Source: Hofstenia miamia
Lineage: Eukaryota; Xenacoelomorpha; Acoela; Hofsteniidae
Assembly (NCBI GenBank): GCA_900660155.1
Contig: CABFPE010001488.1
Location: forward strand, 1 to 32,803
Length of the DNA stretch: 32,803 bases
Reading direction: 5' to 3'
The position numbers and the translations under genes were made by a program. The first letter of the stretch is position 1. Each line of letters opens with the position of its first letter. Below, piece after piece: positions 1 to 10,240 of this stretch. The notes beneath the pieces are model-generated. The model saw only the letters and a list, made by a program, of their open reading frames with translations. It did not search any database and had not been told where the DNA came from.

Positions 1-540
1 CCTTGTGCCAGTCATGAAACCGCACTTATGTTATGCTTAGGAGTTTTTCTATTCTTGCTTAGTCTGACTATTGATCTATACATGTATGAAATAATAGATG
101 CTCAAAACGACTGGATAGTCGAACCCTAGGAATATATATCTATTCTTAATAGTAGGAGACTTGACTATAATCAACCAAATAAATGACCTTACATGTATGA
201 TTATTAAATGTAAGTATAGGAAACTGCAATCTATTAATAAATTTACAAAGCCAGTAATTTTACAGTAATGGCTACTTTAATATTAGTTAACTGCAGTTAG
301 TGTCAATGCCTGGTTGCTTTACTTAATCAAACCAACAAACACTTTACAAAAATTGAGTTTAAGTCAGTTACAACTTGACATGAGTACACGCACTGAGCTA
401 AAGTAAGGCACACATAATTTGTCCTCATTGAGCTGAGATGGTGCAGTGGATTTGGTCAATCATTCATGAAGGAGAGGAACTGTGATGTGGAGATCGGCTT
501 TGGGCAGCAGCCCACAGATGATTCAGAGAGGAAACGTCAT
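1..540 (+). repeat. Inverted-repeat module, copy 1 (forward, cut by window edge)
   Basis: This segment reads as an imperfect reverse complement of about 1360-1925. Shared landmarks in order are a GTGCCAG..TCATGAAA block at 5-20, GGAGTTTTTCT near 40-50, CTAGGAATAT near 126, a GTAATGGCTAC block near 266, AACACTTTACA near 338, GCACTGAG near 390 and GATGTGGAGATC near 484. Spacing is kept with small indels. The outer end lies left of base 1, so its terminus and any target duplication are not visible. It fits a very long terminal inverted repeat of an old DNA transposon, or one arm of a foldback element. The family is not identified. Confidence 0.7.
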
Positions 541-648
541 GCAGCCTCGTCACCTAAATAGTGATGATTAGTACTCAATTAACCTAGCTAGTTAAGTAGA
601 GAGGAAAAGCTTGGCGGTTTACTAATGTAGTAACTCCTCACCCACAAT

Positions 649-1420
649 TTACTGAGTGGTAGTTATTAACAATAATACACGGTGCAAATATGCCTGGTGG
701 AGGATGTTACACTCTCTATTGTCATTTCTTAACATTATTTCCATCAATCTTTTGTAGTCATCTTGTTCTATCATTGCTTTTGCTTTTCTTTCTGTGTTTA
801 CATATGACTTGTACTCATGGAGGCATGTTTTTGCCACTTTAACCTTTTTTGGTAATCTCCATCATGGGAGGACCATTAGTATTGCAATAGTTTCCAGTAG
901 TGTGCAGATTAGAATTTTCGTATTTATTTGCCTCTCGATGTGTGGATATGGGCCTTCTGTAGTTGGTACCCTAGCTAGGCCTATTGTGGCGGAGTAGTTC
1001 TGGAATGGTGTTCCAAAATGCTTGTGTTAATCCCCTCTGGCTTAATTTTAGTCGTATTTCTTCTTTGATGTCTATTCTTGCTGTTATACACTCAACATCT
1101 ACAGCTAGTTGATTGTATGGTTTCAGTAGCTCTTCCAATTCTGTTCTTGTAAACACTGCTCTCTAATATTCTGGGAGTTTCTTTCCTTGATATCCTTGGC
1201 TTCCCTCATGACTTTGATTTCAACTAAGAACCGTTCCTCATCAGTATCTATCCATTCTATTGTTTTTGTTGGGCTGATTTCTCCCCATTTCTTGATATTT
1301 ATTCTGTCAATTGTCTGCTGGCTTTTCTGATCTATAGTAATATCCTCTATGTGGCATTATCACTGTTTCTGATGGGCATCTGCCAAAAGTGGATCTCCAC
1401 ATCCAGTTTCACCATTCCAT
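649..1420 (-). pseudogene. Degenerate coding remnant between inverted repeats, unknown product
   Basis: Read leftwards from about 1440, the minus strand is open for long stretches, broken by a double stop near 1355 and by at least one frame change near 1150. The visible pieces are a charged stretch containing ERFLVEIKVMREAKDIKERN, then a 61-codon piece (1156-971) rich in Glu, Leu and Lys that looks helical, and a 62-codon piece (837-649) with KSYVNTERKAKAMIEQDDYK. No catalytic motif is recognisable. Its place between the arms of an inverted repeat suggests a decayed transposon-encoded protein, but a decayed host exon captured by the element is equally possible. The whole stretch may be non-coding; I would not assign a function. 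Confidence 0.3.
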
Positions 1421-2497
1421 CTGATGCTTGATTGCCACTTCTCAGCTCAATCAATATAGCTTATGTGTGCCCTACATTATCTCAGTGCTTACTCAAGACA
1501 CAACACAATTCGACTTAAACTCTATTATGTGAAAGTGTTATATTGATTCACAACCTGAATTATTACTAGTTGTTTGTTAAATATTACATGTAGCCATTAC
1601 CGAAATATATTGGCTTATTTAAATATATTCTGTTTGAACAACTTCCTAACCTACATTTATAATTTACTACATGTATGGTCACTTTATCAGTCAATTATAG
1701 GTCATTAATTTGGATCTAAATTAATACTAATATAATTCCTAGAGTTTGGTCATCCAACTGTTTGTTGACAATTAATTATTTAAAACATGTAGAAATGAAA
1801 TGCTAGTTGGCTAATTGAGAGAAAAACCCCTATACCTAACATATGTGCACTTTCATGATCTGGCACAGAGACCCTAGAATTGTTCCTTGTGATGTATCCA
1901 GACCACTACTAAACACTTCTTGATTAGCTCGACATCATACTAAATAATCAAACTGTTAATATGAAACAAAATAAGAATTCTGAATAAAATTCTTTATAAA
2001 ACTCTTACAATGGTTTTCAATCTATTTATAGTATTTCCAAAAGAAGTTCCTGTTGATTCAAATTTAAACTTCTGCTAAGATGGTGGCTGAAAATAATGAA
2101 AGCGTCATTTAGTCAAAAATTATTTTTATCAACAGATACAAATATCTCTTTTTTGACACATATTGTTTCTTATTTGCATAATACAAATAAATCTTAAATA
2201 ATTCTAATTGATTTGATTACAATATTTTTGATCATCTTTTCTTTGATCTTAATCCCTTCTGCTCAACGTTTTGCAGCTTACTTGAGATTTCTGTGGATGA
2301 TGCTACATTATCACCCCCTTTGTTTTGTCAAATTATTTGTTGACAAGTACTAATTTCCTATATTGTTTCTTAGTTGCATTTTACAAACATAATGATGATT
2401 TAAATTGTTTCTAATCAATAAATAATAATTCGATCTCAATTCTGACTAATCATCTGATCTTCTCTTCTTAGCAGCATTATGCTTTGGATTATGCTAC
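1360..2497 (-). repeat. Inverted-repeat module, copy 2 (reverse orientation)
   Basis: The right part (about 1740-2497) is an imperfect reverse complement of 2614-3194, and the left part (about 1360-1925) of 1-540, so this copy bridges two inverted-repeat pairs. Landmarks shared with copy 3 are TTGGATTATGCTAC at its right end, TAGCAGCATT, GTTGCATTTTACAAA, AAGTACTAATTT, CCCCCTTTGTTTTG, TCTATTTATAG, TAATCAAACTG and a GAGAAAAAC block. The sharp loss of symmetry at 2497 is the best candidate for a true element terminus. A stretch near 2100-2310 contains an insertion relative to copy 3. Confidence 0.7.
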
Positions 2498-2613
2498 AAT
2501 AAAAGTGAAAGAGGAGGAAATTGAAATTGAATAGGAGCAAGTAAGACACAAAACAATCACATTCAAATTGCAGGAGGACATTCATTTATAGCTACATCAA
2601 TGGAGATGCATAT
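2498..2613. other. Unpaired spacer between facing repeat ends
   Basis: About 116 bp of purine-rich, then mixed, sequence lies between the two arms that face each other at 2497 and 2614. It shows no coding potential and no visible target-site duplication. It is either host DNA between two head-to-head elements or the loop of one large foldback element. Confidence 0.45.
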
Positions 2614-3194
2614 GTAGCATAATCCAAAGAAAATGCTGCTAATGAACAAAGAAGAACAAATAGTTAGTTGAAACTAAGATCAAATTATGATTATTTAGAA
2701 AAGCAATTTAAGTTCAATTATCAGAATTATCTTTGTAAAATGCAACCAAGTAATAATATATCAAATTAGTACTTGTTGTCGAATTTGGCAAAACAAAGGG
2801 GGCAAACTTTTTTCCACTATTTTCAGCCATTTTGGCAGATGAATTAAATTTGAATTTTGAACAACAGGTAATTTTTCAAAGTTAACTATAAATAGAGCAT
2901 AAATCATTTTGGAAATTGTTGAATTCTTAGATTTTATATCAGTTTGATTATTTATACAGAATGTCAAACTAAACTGTAAATGCAGTAGTAGTGGTTTGGG
3001 AACATATCGGGAGCAACTCAAGGGTCCTTGATCCAAACCATGAACCTGCAATTATGTTAGGTGTACAAATAGGAGTTTTTCTCCATTTAGCTGGCAATCA
3101 ATTTGATTGTTTACATGTAATCAACAATCAACATCAGTAAGAAAGGGCTGAATAGCCTACCATAGGTTATACATATTTTATCTGATAGACTTAG
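2614..3194 (+). repeat. Inverted-repeat module, copy 3 (forward, interrupted by the retroelement)
   Basis: It begins with GTAGCATAATCCAAAG, the mirror image of the end of copy 2, and follows copy 2 in reverse complement to about 3110, with weaker similarity up to 3194. It stops exactly where LTR1 begins. The continuation expected from copies 1 and 2 (a CTAGGAAT block followed by GACC..ACATGTA) was not found to the right of the retroelement array. An apparent minus-strand ORF inside it (3051-2761) is probably an accident of the repeat. Confidence 0.65.
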
Positions 3195-4111
3195 TGTAGA
3201 GTCACTCAGTGACTTTTTAGATTTTATTCTTTATAAATTATTTTGTATTTTTACGTCACCATGACGTCAGCATTTATTTTGATCTCAGGTTGCTATTGTT
3301 AATTTAATGTCCCCTCAGTGGTGCTTATTATTATTGCTCAAATTGAATTTACAAGGGAAAGAATAATTGATCATGTTTAAGCTATGTAGGCAACTGATTT
3401 TGTAAACAAAGGCAGGTAATAACTCAATTCTTGTATAAAACCTGAGAGAACTGTAGCGAACGCTGAATAGATTTTATCTACTCTCAACTGCTGTTTTTAC
3501 CATTGTATTTTTTCTTTATATCATATCTTATGAAAACTATTGCTTAAGATTGGTGACAATTCAGGAGTGCTTTCACTAGCACGGGGTGACAAGTAGCTTC
3601 TGGAGGTCTTTTGATTATCCAGTCCGAATTGTGGACCCATTAAGTTACATATATGGTTAGGTATATGGAAATAATAAACCTTTTGTTTGTAGTTCAACAC
3701 ATACATGCACTTATACAACCTGACACTGTGATGATACCATGCCATTGGCTAGCATGAATATCTGGCAATTACAGATTATTTAATGGTGAGCTGAGAGATA
3801 ACAATGAAAATGAGACCCTGTATTTTTCAATGTGAGATAGAAATTAAAAAGTGAGACAAATAGGGTAGCACCAGTCAATAGGTTAAGCAATTTACTTCTG
3901 GATACTTTGCTTCGGCTGGAAGCCATACAAATTGGTCATCTTGGACTTTACCTAAAGTAGTTGGTTACTTGGATGAATTACCAATGTTACATCTATAAGT
4001 TATAAGTTCTATGTTATTCTATTTCTCAGAATCGTGGCTGTACTCTAAAGGCTATTTAAACCTTCTGCAGAGTCAATTAAGTTTCTAGTTAAGTTACCCT
4101 ATGATTCTACA
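3195..4111 (+). repeat. LTR1 (5' LTR of body A), 917 bp
   Basis: It starts TGTAGAGTCA and ends GATTCTACA, so the outer six bases (TGTAGA/TCTACA) are inverted repeats. The end is fixed by the primer-binding site that follows. The start is fixed by alignment with LTR2 and LTR3, where a polypurine tract precedes it. No polypurine tract precedes this copy, as expected for the true 5' end of the array. In the first ~205 bp it differs from LTR2 by roughly 8 percent by eye, far more than LTR2 differs from LTR3. Confidence 0.9.
3251..3440 (+). promoter_or_regulatory. LTR1 U3 promoter: two CRE-like sites and TATA box
   Basis: TTACGTCA (3251-3258) and a perfect CRE palindrome TGACGTCA (3262-3269) lie about 170 bp upstream of TATAAAA (3434-3440). 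This is typical CREB/ATF-type promoter architecture. Transcription should start 25-35 bp after the TATA box. A poly(A) signal AATAAA lies at 3673-3678, so R would fall between them. Function is inferred from motifs only. Confidence 0.55.
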
Positions 4112-4129
4112 TGGCGACCATGACAGGAC
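4112..4129 (+). other. Primer-binding site of body A
   Basis: TGGCGACCATGACAGGAC follows the LTR without a gap. TGG is the complement of a tRNA CCA end, and the next base implies a tRNA with discriminator G. I did not assign the tRNA. The same site reads TGGTGACC in body B and TGGCAACC in body C, so one CpG has decayed in both possible ways. Confidence 0.8.
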
Positions 4130-4539
4130 GCTGATGTGATAACTATTTAATCTTGTTGTTTTCTTTCAATGGTTTGGTTGTTAGTTGGTTTTCGTTTTTG
4201 GTGGGTATCAGCTGGGATAGTTGTTTCCCCTGATCACTGTAAGACTTCAGAGTAAGTTCACCTATCAATGTATTCATTAACTCCCTCACCCTTGAAGGAT
4301 GGTGATGAAGCCCTTAGTGCGTCTTATTTGGCTGATGTCAATTGTTAAATTTCTTGTTTTGTTTTACTTTCTCAGTGCTTTGATGCGTTGGATTTATTAC
4401 CAAATACTGCTGTGTTTGTTTCCCCAATTCGGTCTGTTAATTTTTGTTACCACTTTGAGTTGCGTTTCTCTTCTGTGTGTGTGTGGAAGTGCTCCCCACT
4501 GTCAGTTCTGGAAATTGTTGTTTTGCTCTTTAAGTTAGA
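4130..4539 (+). other. Untranslated leader of body A with candidate intron
   Basis: This is a leader of about 410 bp between primer site and gag ATG. A strong splice-donor-like GTAAGT (4252-4257, context CAGAGTAAGT) is followed about 120 bp later by a T-rich tract ending in CTTTCTCAG (AG at 4374-4375). Both signals recur in body B, and the acceptor in C. The T-rich tract also produces a short hydrophobic ORF (4299-4538) that I do not treat as a gene. Confidence 0.4.
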
Positions 4540-6266
4540 ATGGATTCTAGTCGTACTGTTTCTTACTCGTCCCCTGTACAAGCATTGGTAACCCAGACAC
4601 TACCCCTTGTACCATTGGAATGTTACTTGATTTTTCTCAACCTAATTACCTCACCCCTATGACCCAAAGGATAATGGATCAGAATGCTTCAACTATCCCT
4701 TATAGTGATGCAAGTGCCTTGAGCCCATCATATCACCAAAACTTGCGACGCGTTTTGAATACCCAGAATGCTCCTCCAATTCCCCTTTGTCCTAGCAGCT
4801 ATGTCAGTGTCATTGATTGGTCAACGCCCCAGGTTGATGTTCACCTTGCAGAAATTGATCATTTGAAGGCAGCCCTATCACAACAAGTAGCCTTAAGAAT
4901 GGAGAGTGAACGCCATGTGGAGTCTCTCCAGGCCAAATTAAACACACAACATGTAGCATACCAGAGTATGGAATGGCAGATGCTGGAGTCGACCATGTCC
5001 TTAGAACTGCAAATCCATGAATTGAAAAGTGCTGTCAATAATCGCCAAGAGGATTCACCGTCACAGAGAAATGATGAGTATGTCACTCACGCTGCACCCA
5101 CTGAAGCATTGGATGAGTTGACCAAGAGCATCACTGGTCGAGTGGTCCAGTTAGTGGGCGCGAGTCATCCCTCTCCCCCTGCTCCTCTGTTCTGAAGTTC
5201 CCAGGAGATCCTTAACTCTGTTCCATTTTGCACAAACTCTTCTAGTAGTCGACCTATGCTTGCACAGTCTGCTATCACGCAAGTATCTACTCTGACCACC
5301 AGAGCCACCCCTCAAACAGGGTATGCGCAATCATTGCTTGATCCAGTAACACTGTGGCCGCATTTAAGGAACATGTAAGCAATACCAGCCCCCTTCCAGG
5401 AAAAGCAGGTATGAAAGATCAGCCGAGGGACTGGAACTCTATTCTTCCTCTTGAGTCCAACAGACAAATGCAATTATACAGCAAACATTCAGTTTTCCCC
5501 AAATTTACTGGACAAATCGATGCCGTGTCACAGTCATTTGACGAATGGTTCTTCCTGTTTGAGTTAACAATGAAGCAACATAAGAACTCACAGGAGTCAG
5601 CCGTTTCACAGTTCCCTTTATATCTCAGTGGATTGGCATATATATGATGCTTGATCATAACATTAAACTGACTATCAGCTGCTAATTGGGTTCTTCAAAG
5701 ATCACTACTGAGCGCAGCACATTAAACATCAATACAAAACATTACTATGCGATATGTCATTCAAATTTGGTGATGATATCCAAAATTACATAACTCAAGT
5801 CGAGTGATTGTTTTGATTAAGTAGCCTCTCTAGAGAGTATTCTCAACATGATCTATTTTCTTATATCTGCTGAGGCTTTCCTCCATCAATCAGGAATCAC
5901 TTGGAAGTTAGATGCGACCCTGAAGATAGCCTCCATGAAATCATAAGAAAGGCCATCAGTGTAGTTTATATGCTGCAGAATTCTCAGAGAATTAACAATG
6001 ATATCACTAATCTGTCAGGTGTGTCCAGTACAAGGAACTTTGAAACAAGAAGGCCTGCAATCGCCAAGAAAGGATTTGACTTATCCTCTGTATGATGTTT
6101 TACTTGGGGGGAAAAAGGACATCTTAAGTCTCAATGTAAGGCTAAGGTGCAGCTCATCACAGATGGAGAAGGCTTCATTATTGAGGAGCCAAACAAGTCT
6201 CTGTGTGTTGACAACCTTGTTGACTTGGAACCTGACAACCCAACTACATCTCAGGATTTAAATTAA
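4540..6266 (+). pseudogene. gag: Gag of body A, broken
   Basis: Gag is the structural polyprotein that forms the retroelement particle. The start ATG (MDSS) matches that of B and C and has an in-frame TAA three codons upstream. A deletion of about 37 bp near 4570-4650 shifts the frame. The readable part resumes at 4620 with a heptad-like coiled-coil region (about 4840-5060), then stops at a TGA near 5193. The capsid-like part, with SFDEWFFLFELTMKQHKNS, reads at 5354-5647 and then ends in a deletion. The nucleocapsid knuckle near 6092-6135 is damaged: its second Cys is Trp, and a TGA directly precedes the first Cys. The reading frame ends at TAA 6264-6266, touching the frameshift heptamer. It cannot make functional Gag. 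Confidence 0.85.
6257..6263 (+). promoter_or_regulatory. -1 frameshift heptamer T TTA AAT, body A
   Basis: In the gag frame the codons are GAT TTA AAT TAA, so the heptamer fits the X XXY YYZ rule and the gag stop follows at once. The protease frame is open in -1 across this point. The only nearby structure seen is a weak GGAG/CTCC stem a few bases downstream. The same heptamer is present in bodies B and C. Confidence 0.7.
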
Positions 6267-9200
6267 TTGGAGCGCCACCTCCCTTAAAACATGCACAAAA
6301 TATCTTAGTGATCACCCAGTTGATAAGAAAGAATCTAATACCCATTGAGATGAATGGCAATATCTTTAACACCACTGTTGATACCAGAGCTGTTGCTTCT
6401 ATAATCAGTGATGAGTGCTGTTGAGAGTTATGTTTGAATCGAGACTCTTTGGATCCCTCCAGTGCAAAACTCATCAACACTTTGGGAAACCCTCTTTCTC
6501 TTAAAGGGAAGTTATGGGATGCTTCAATAAAAATTCCCACTGAGCCATTTGAAGTGGATCTTCTAGTAATTGACATGTCAAATCATCACCTTCCATATGA
6601 TCTCATACTGGGAAATGATTTCCTGGAAAGAAACTCATGTGTAATTGACTTTAAAAATAATACAATCGCTATCAAAGACCAGGGAGCTACTTAAATGGAG
6701 CCAATTTTCCTGTCAAGATTGGAGTTTCTCAATGTAACATCGCTGGTAGTTGTTGCTATTTATCAGCCAGACCTTGCGCTTTTCTTGTTAGTGACTGGTA
6801 TTTGTAAATATTGTAAATAACTTGTATATATAGAGCAATGCATTTTGTAAAAATAAATAGTTTGAACTGTATTCTCTTTGAGTTCGCTAGAATCACACCC
6901 CAGTGATTCTACATCAATTGCAGCTAGTAGGAGTGCCAGTCAAAGTTGAAAACATTCCCATCACATGCTTACCAATATGCACTGCAGTTCATGATCTGGG
7001 AGAGCCAATAAGTCCTATTAAGGTACCAACAGTTACCAATAACTCCCATCCTCATCTTAAACAGAGAGAAAGAAAATCATTAGTCTCTTTGCTTCATAGT
7101 AAACACAACATGTTTAATTACAGGACAATCAGCATTGGCCAGGCGGTAGGAGAAGAGCATGCTATTGAATTGAAAAACGATAGACCAATCAGACTACCAG
7201 TTTGCTGAGTTCCTGAAAATTTAAAACTGGAGTACAAAAAGATCCTCAGTGATTTAATTGAAAGTGGTATCATACAGGGAAGCAATAGCCCATATGCTGC
7301 TCCTACCATGTTCATTCAACAAGGTGAGAAATATTGGCTATGCATTGATTTCAGGAAGCTTAATGACATAACAATTAAGGATGCGTATCCATTACCTAGG
7401 ATTGAAGACCTTTTATACAATGCTAGCAAATATAAATTCTTTTCCTGCCTTGATTTGTGCAAAGCGTACTGGCAGGTACTGATGCGCCCATCTGACATCC
7501 CAAAGACAGCCTTCATTACCCCTTATGGTCTGTATGAGTGGAAGTATATGGCCTTTGGTCTATGTAACTTGCTAGCTACTTTTCAGCACTATGTAACCAA
7601 GGTGCTCAAAGACAATGCTAACATTCTCGAACCCGGCATATTGGCTTACATCAATGATATTTTGGTCGCCAGCAATACTTTTGAGGAGCATTTAACTAAG
7701 CTTGGTCGTACATTAGATCTGTTACAGAGAGCAGGATTGAAAGTCAACGAAAATAAGTGCTTGTTAGCCCAGGCAAAGGTAATTTTTCTTGGTCAAGTCG
7801 TTGAGCCAGGGAAGATCTCAATAAAGAATAACGCTAAAGACTTCTTGGAAAAGATTGAAATGGCATGAAGCCGCCGAGACATGATGGGTTTCCTTAACTA
7901 TTATGGGATGTTTCTTCCAGACCTAGCGGAGAAAACAAAAACTATCTCGAATTTATTGAAAAAATCTGTGGAATTCAAATGTACGTGGCAGGAGCAAGAA
8001 GCTCTGGAAGGCATCAAGGCTGAGCTCAAAAAGATACCATCACTGAATACTCCTGATTACATGAAAGATTTTATAGTCAACTGCAATGCAAGTACCATGG
8101 ATATAAGTGGGATCTTGAGCCAAGACATCAATGGAGTCGAGAGTCCTGTTCAGTATTTTAGTCGAAAACTCAGGGCCTCAGAGAGAAACTATGGCATGAC
8201 AAAGTGCGAAATGCTCGCTTTAGTGGAAGCACTGAGAAAATTTCGATACTTTATACTAGGATGCAAGTTCATTGTGAGGACAGACAATAGCGCTCTTGCC
8301 TGGCTGAAAAAATTTAGTGGCGACAAATCAAACATAGTTGCTCATTGGATAGAGTACTTAAACGACTTTTCATTCACAATCAGACACCACCCAAGTAGGC
8401 TCCATCTGAACACCAACTATTGGACTGCATTACCGAGTTATGAGAGAGATCTCAAGAAACTAAATGGGGAAAAGGTTCCTTTCTCCTTTATCCGCCATAC
8501 TGAGTATCAATTGATGCCCAAGATTAATGCGGATTGAAATGGAAAACCCATCCTTGCCATACTTGTGAGAGAGGAGATCTCCGAGGAAGAAATAATTCGC
8601 TATCAACATCATGACTGGATTTTGGACCAGATTATGAAAAGGATGAAAGATCCGTACTTCCCCATGTCTCCGGAAGTAAATCAGTATTTCAGCCTTTATG
8701 ATTGGCACCTAAATGATAATGGTTTATTGTATGCTAAGAGCAAGCACAACAATCGACTTGCTATTCCCAAGTATTTTAAGAGGGACATAGTACATAGAGT
8801 CCATGAAAGCAGTCACCTGGGCATTCTCCAAACTGAGAAAACCTTCAACTCCCAATACGTCACCACTGGAATACAAGCTACCATTACAGATGTCATCAAC
8901 AGATGTGAAAGGTGCTTACTCAACAACATTTTCCTCAACAGAGAGCTGAACTTGAATCACGGTTGGTAGAGAGCCCTAACAAGTTGGTGCATATCGATCT
9001 CAAACAATTATCAAAGGACAATGAGGGTTTCCAGTACATACTCGTAATGGATGACCATTTTACCAAATTCGCCTGAATAATTCCTTTAAGTAGCACAATG
9101 GCAGAGAAGGTTGCTGATAAGATAATTAAAGAATGGATCTTGAAGTATGGTCCCATGCGAAAATTAGTTTCTGATAGAGGTCCTCAGTTCAAAAGTAATC

Positions 9201-10240
9201 TTTTGCGCGCTTTAATGAGGGAACTAGAAGTGGTCCACAAATTGACCACCGCCTATCACCACCAAGCGAACGGCTTGGTGGAGTGATTAAACCAAACCCT
9301 TATAAAATTAATTTGGGTAGCCTTGTCATGGGCAGCAGGAAAGCAATGGAGGCGAATTATTGAATGCGTTGAGTACTTTTACAACACATCAGTTCATACA
9401 ACCACCAGCATGAGCCCCTTCAAAGCCATGTTCAGTTGGTGAGTCACATAAACGTGGCAACAGAGTCTTTGCCTATCTCCCTCGAATTACAATGGATAGC
9501 AATCAAGTAAGTAAGCTTGCAAATGATTGGCAAGGTCCTTTTACGATAGAAAAAGTGCTTGACCATAATACCTACACTTTAAACAATGGTAAAATGGTAC
9601 ATTTTCAGAGGCTCAAACGAGCTATAAAAGATATAGAGCATGTGATAATAGACGATAATACCGAATTTACTTTAGTAGATAATGGTGTTGATGTATATGA
9701 AAAATACAGTAATTTAACTAGTTTTTCAGAAGATGAATTTTCCGACACCGATTACACTTGCAATAATATTACTTCTGACAATTTAGAAACACGTAAGCTC
9801 CCCCAAAGAAGGTCGAGAACTACTCATGCTTATGATCCCAACATTTGGGATTTAAATCTTATAACTCCATTTAGGAATGAACACACCAAGTCAAAAACGA
9901 GAGCTGCCAGCTCCAACATCCCGCCACCGAGTGAGAAGGAGGATAGGAGGTAGCCGACTTAGCCAAGACATGTATCTCGCTTGCTGAGGCACACACAAGG
10001 AAAAGAGGATGCCACGATGGTGCTGAGGAGAGTCTGATTCCATGTGGACAACACGTAGCTCCACAACTCAGAGAGGAGACAGCATCCACAATGATGCCCT
10101 CCACATCTCACCCCTACATGGAGAGACACGTTTCCCCACATGCGTGAGAGGAGCTGGCCACACCTACATTAAAAACTTATAATTCTAGAGTACCTTTTAG
10201 CGCTTTACAAATTGTAAATACCCCCAAACAAGTGACTTGA
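6264..10240 (+). pseudogene. pol: Protease-RT-RNase H-integrase of body A, broken
   Basis: Pol copies element RNA to DNA and integrates it. Protease reads from about 6300 with the active site changed to DTR (6380-6388) but a good C-terminal motif DLILGNDFLERN (6598-6633). About 220 bp after it are deleted near 6690, and a 181-bp solo LTR splits the next part. RT lies at about 6920-7868, with CLDLCKAYWQV and the active site YIND (7647-7658) instead of YIDD. RNase H lies at about 7880-8450, with CEMLAL and RTDNSAL. Integrase has the HHCC finger (H..H near 8800-8815, CERC near 8905), SDRGPQF (9170-9190) and GLVE then TGA (9275-9286). About 170 bp are deleted at 9435. The GPF module WQGPFTIEKV is at 9529-9558. 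A basic, Ser-rich tail runs to TGA 10238-10240. Several TGA stops are present. Confidence 0.88.
6733..6913 (+). mobile_element. Solo LTR of a second retroelement inside body A pol
   Basis: This is a 181-bp block absent from bodies B and C. It starts TGTAACATCGCTGG and ends CCAGTGATTCTACA. The outer 14 bases are inverted repeats with 11 matches, and TG..CA termini are present. It is flanked by a 4-bp direct repeat TCAA (6729-6732 and 6914-6917), where B has uninterrupted sequence. It contains a TATATATA-like stretch and AATAAA. The size and end (GATTCTACA, the same nine bases as LTR1) suggest a short-LTR Ty3/gypsy relative reduced to a solo LTR by LTR-LTR recombination. Confidence 0.82.

Noticed and set aside
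794..997. Plus-strand ORF in the left flank
   Set aside because: It is a shadow of the better minus-strand coding remnant and hydrophobic by composition only.
2761..3051. 96-codon minus-strand ORF
   Set aside because: It lies wholly within the inverted-repeat arm, has no homologous open frame in the mirror copy and no recognisable motif.
4112..4129. Naming the primer tRNA
   Set aside because: The implied tRNA 3' end is clear only as far as CCA and discriminator G. I could not match the acceptor stem to a specific tRNA with confidence.
4299..4538. Hydrophobic leader ORF, with equivalents at 12162-12404 and 20234-20485
   Set aside because: Its Phe/Leu/Val richness comes from the T-rich tract that also looks like a splice acceptor. 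The C-terminal half differs by frame among copies, and it sits before the gag ATG.
5419..5658. Minus-strand ORFs opposite gag and pol (for example 5658-5419, 7315-7118, 15451-15053, 24998-24462 region shadows)
   Set aside because: They are antisense shadows of recognisable Gag, RT and integrase sequence and carry no motif of their own.
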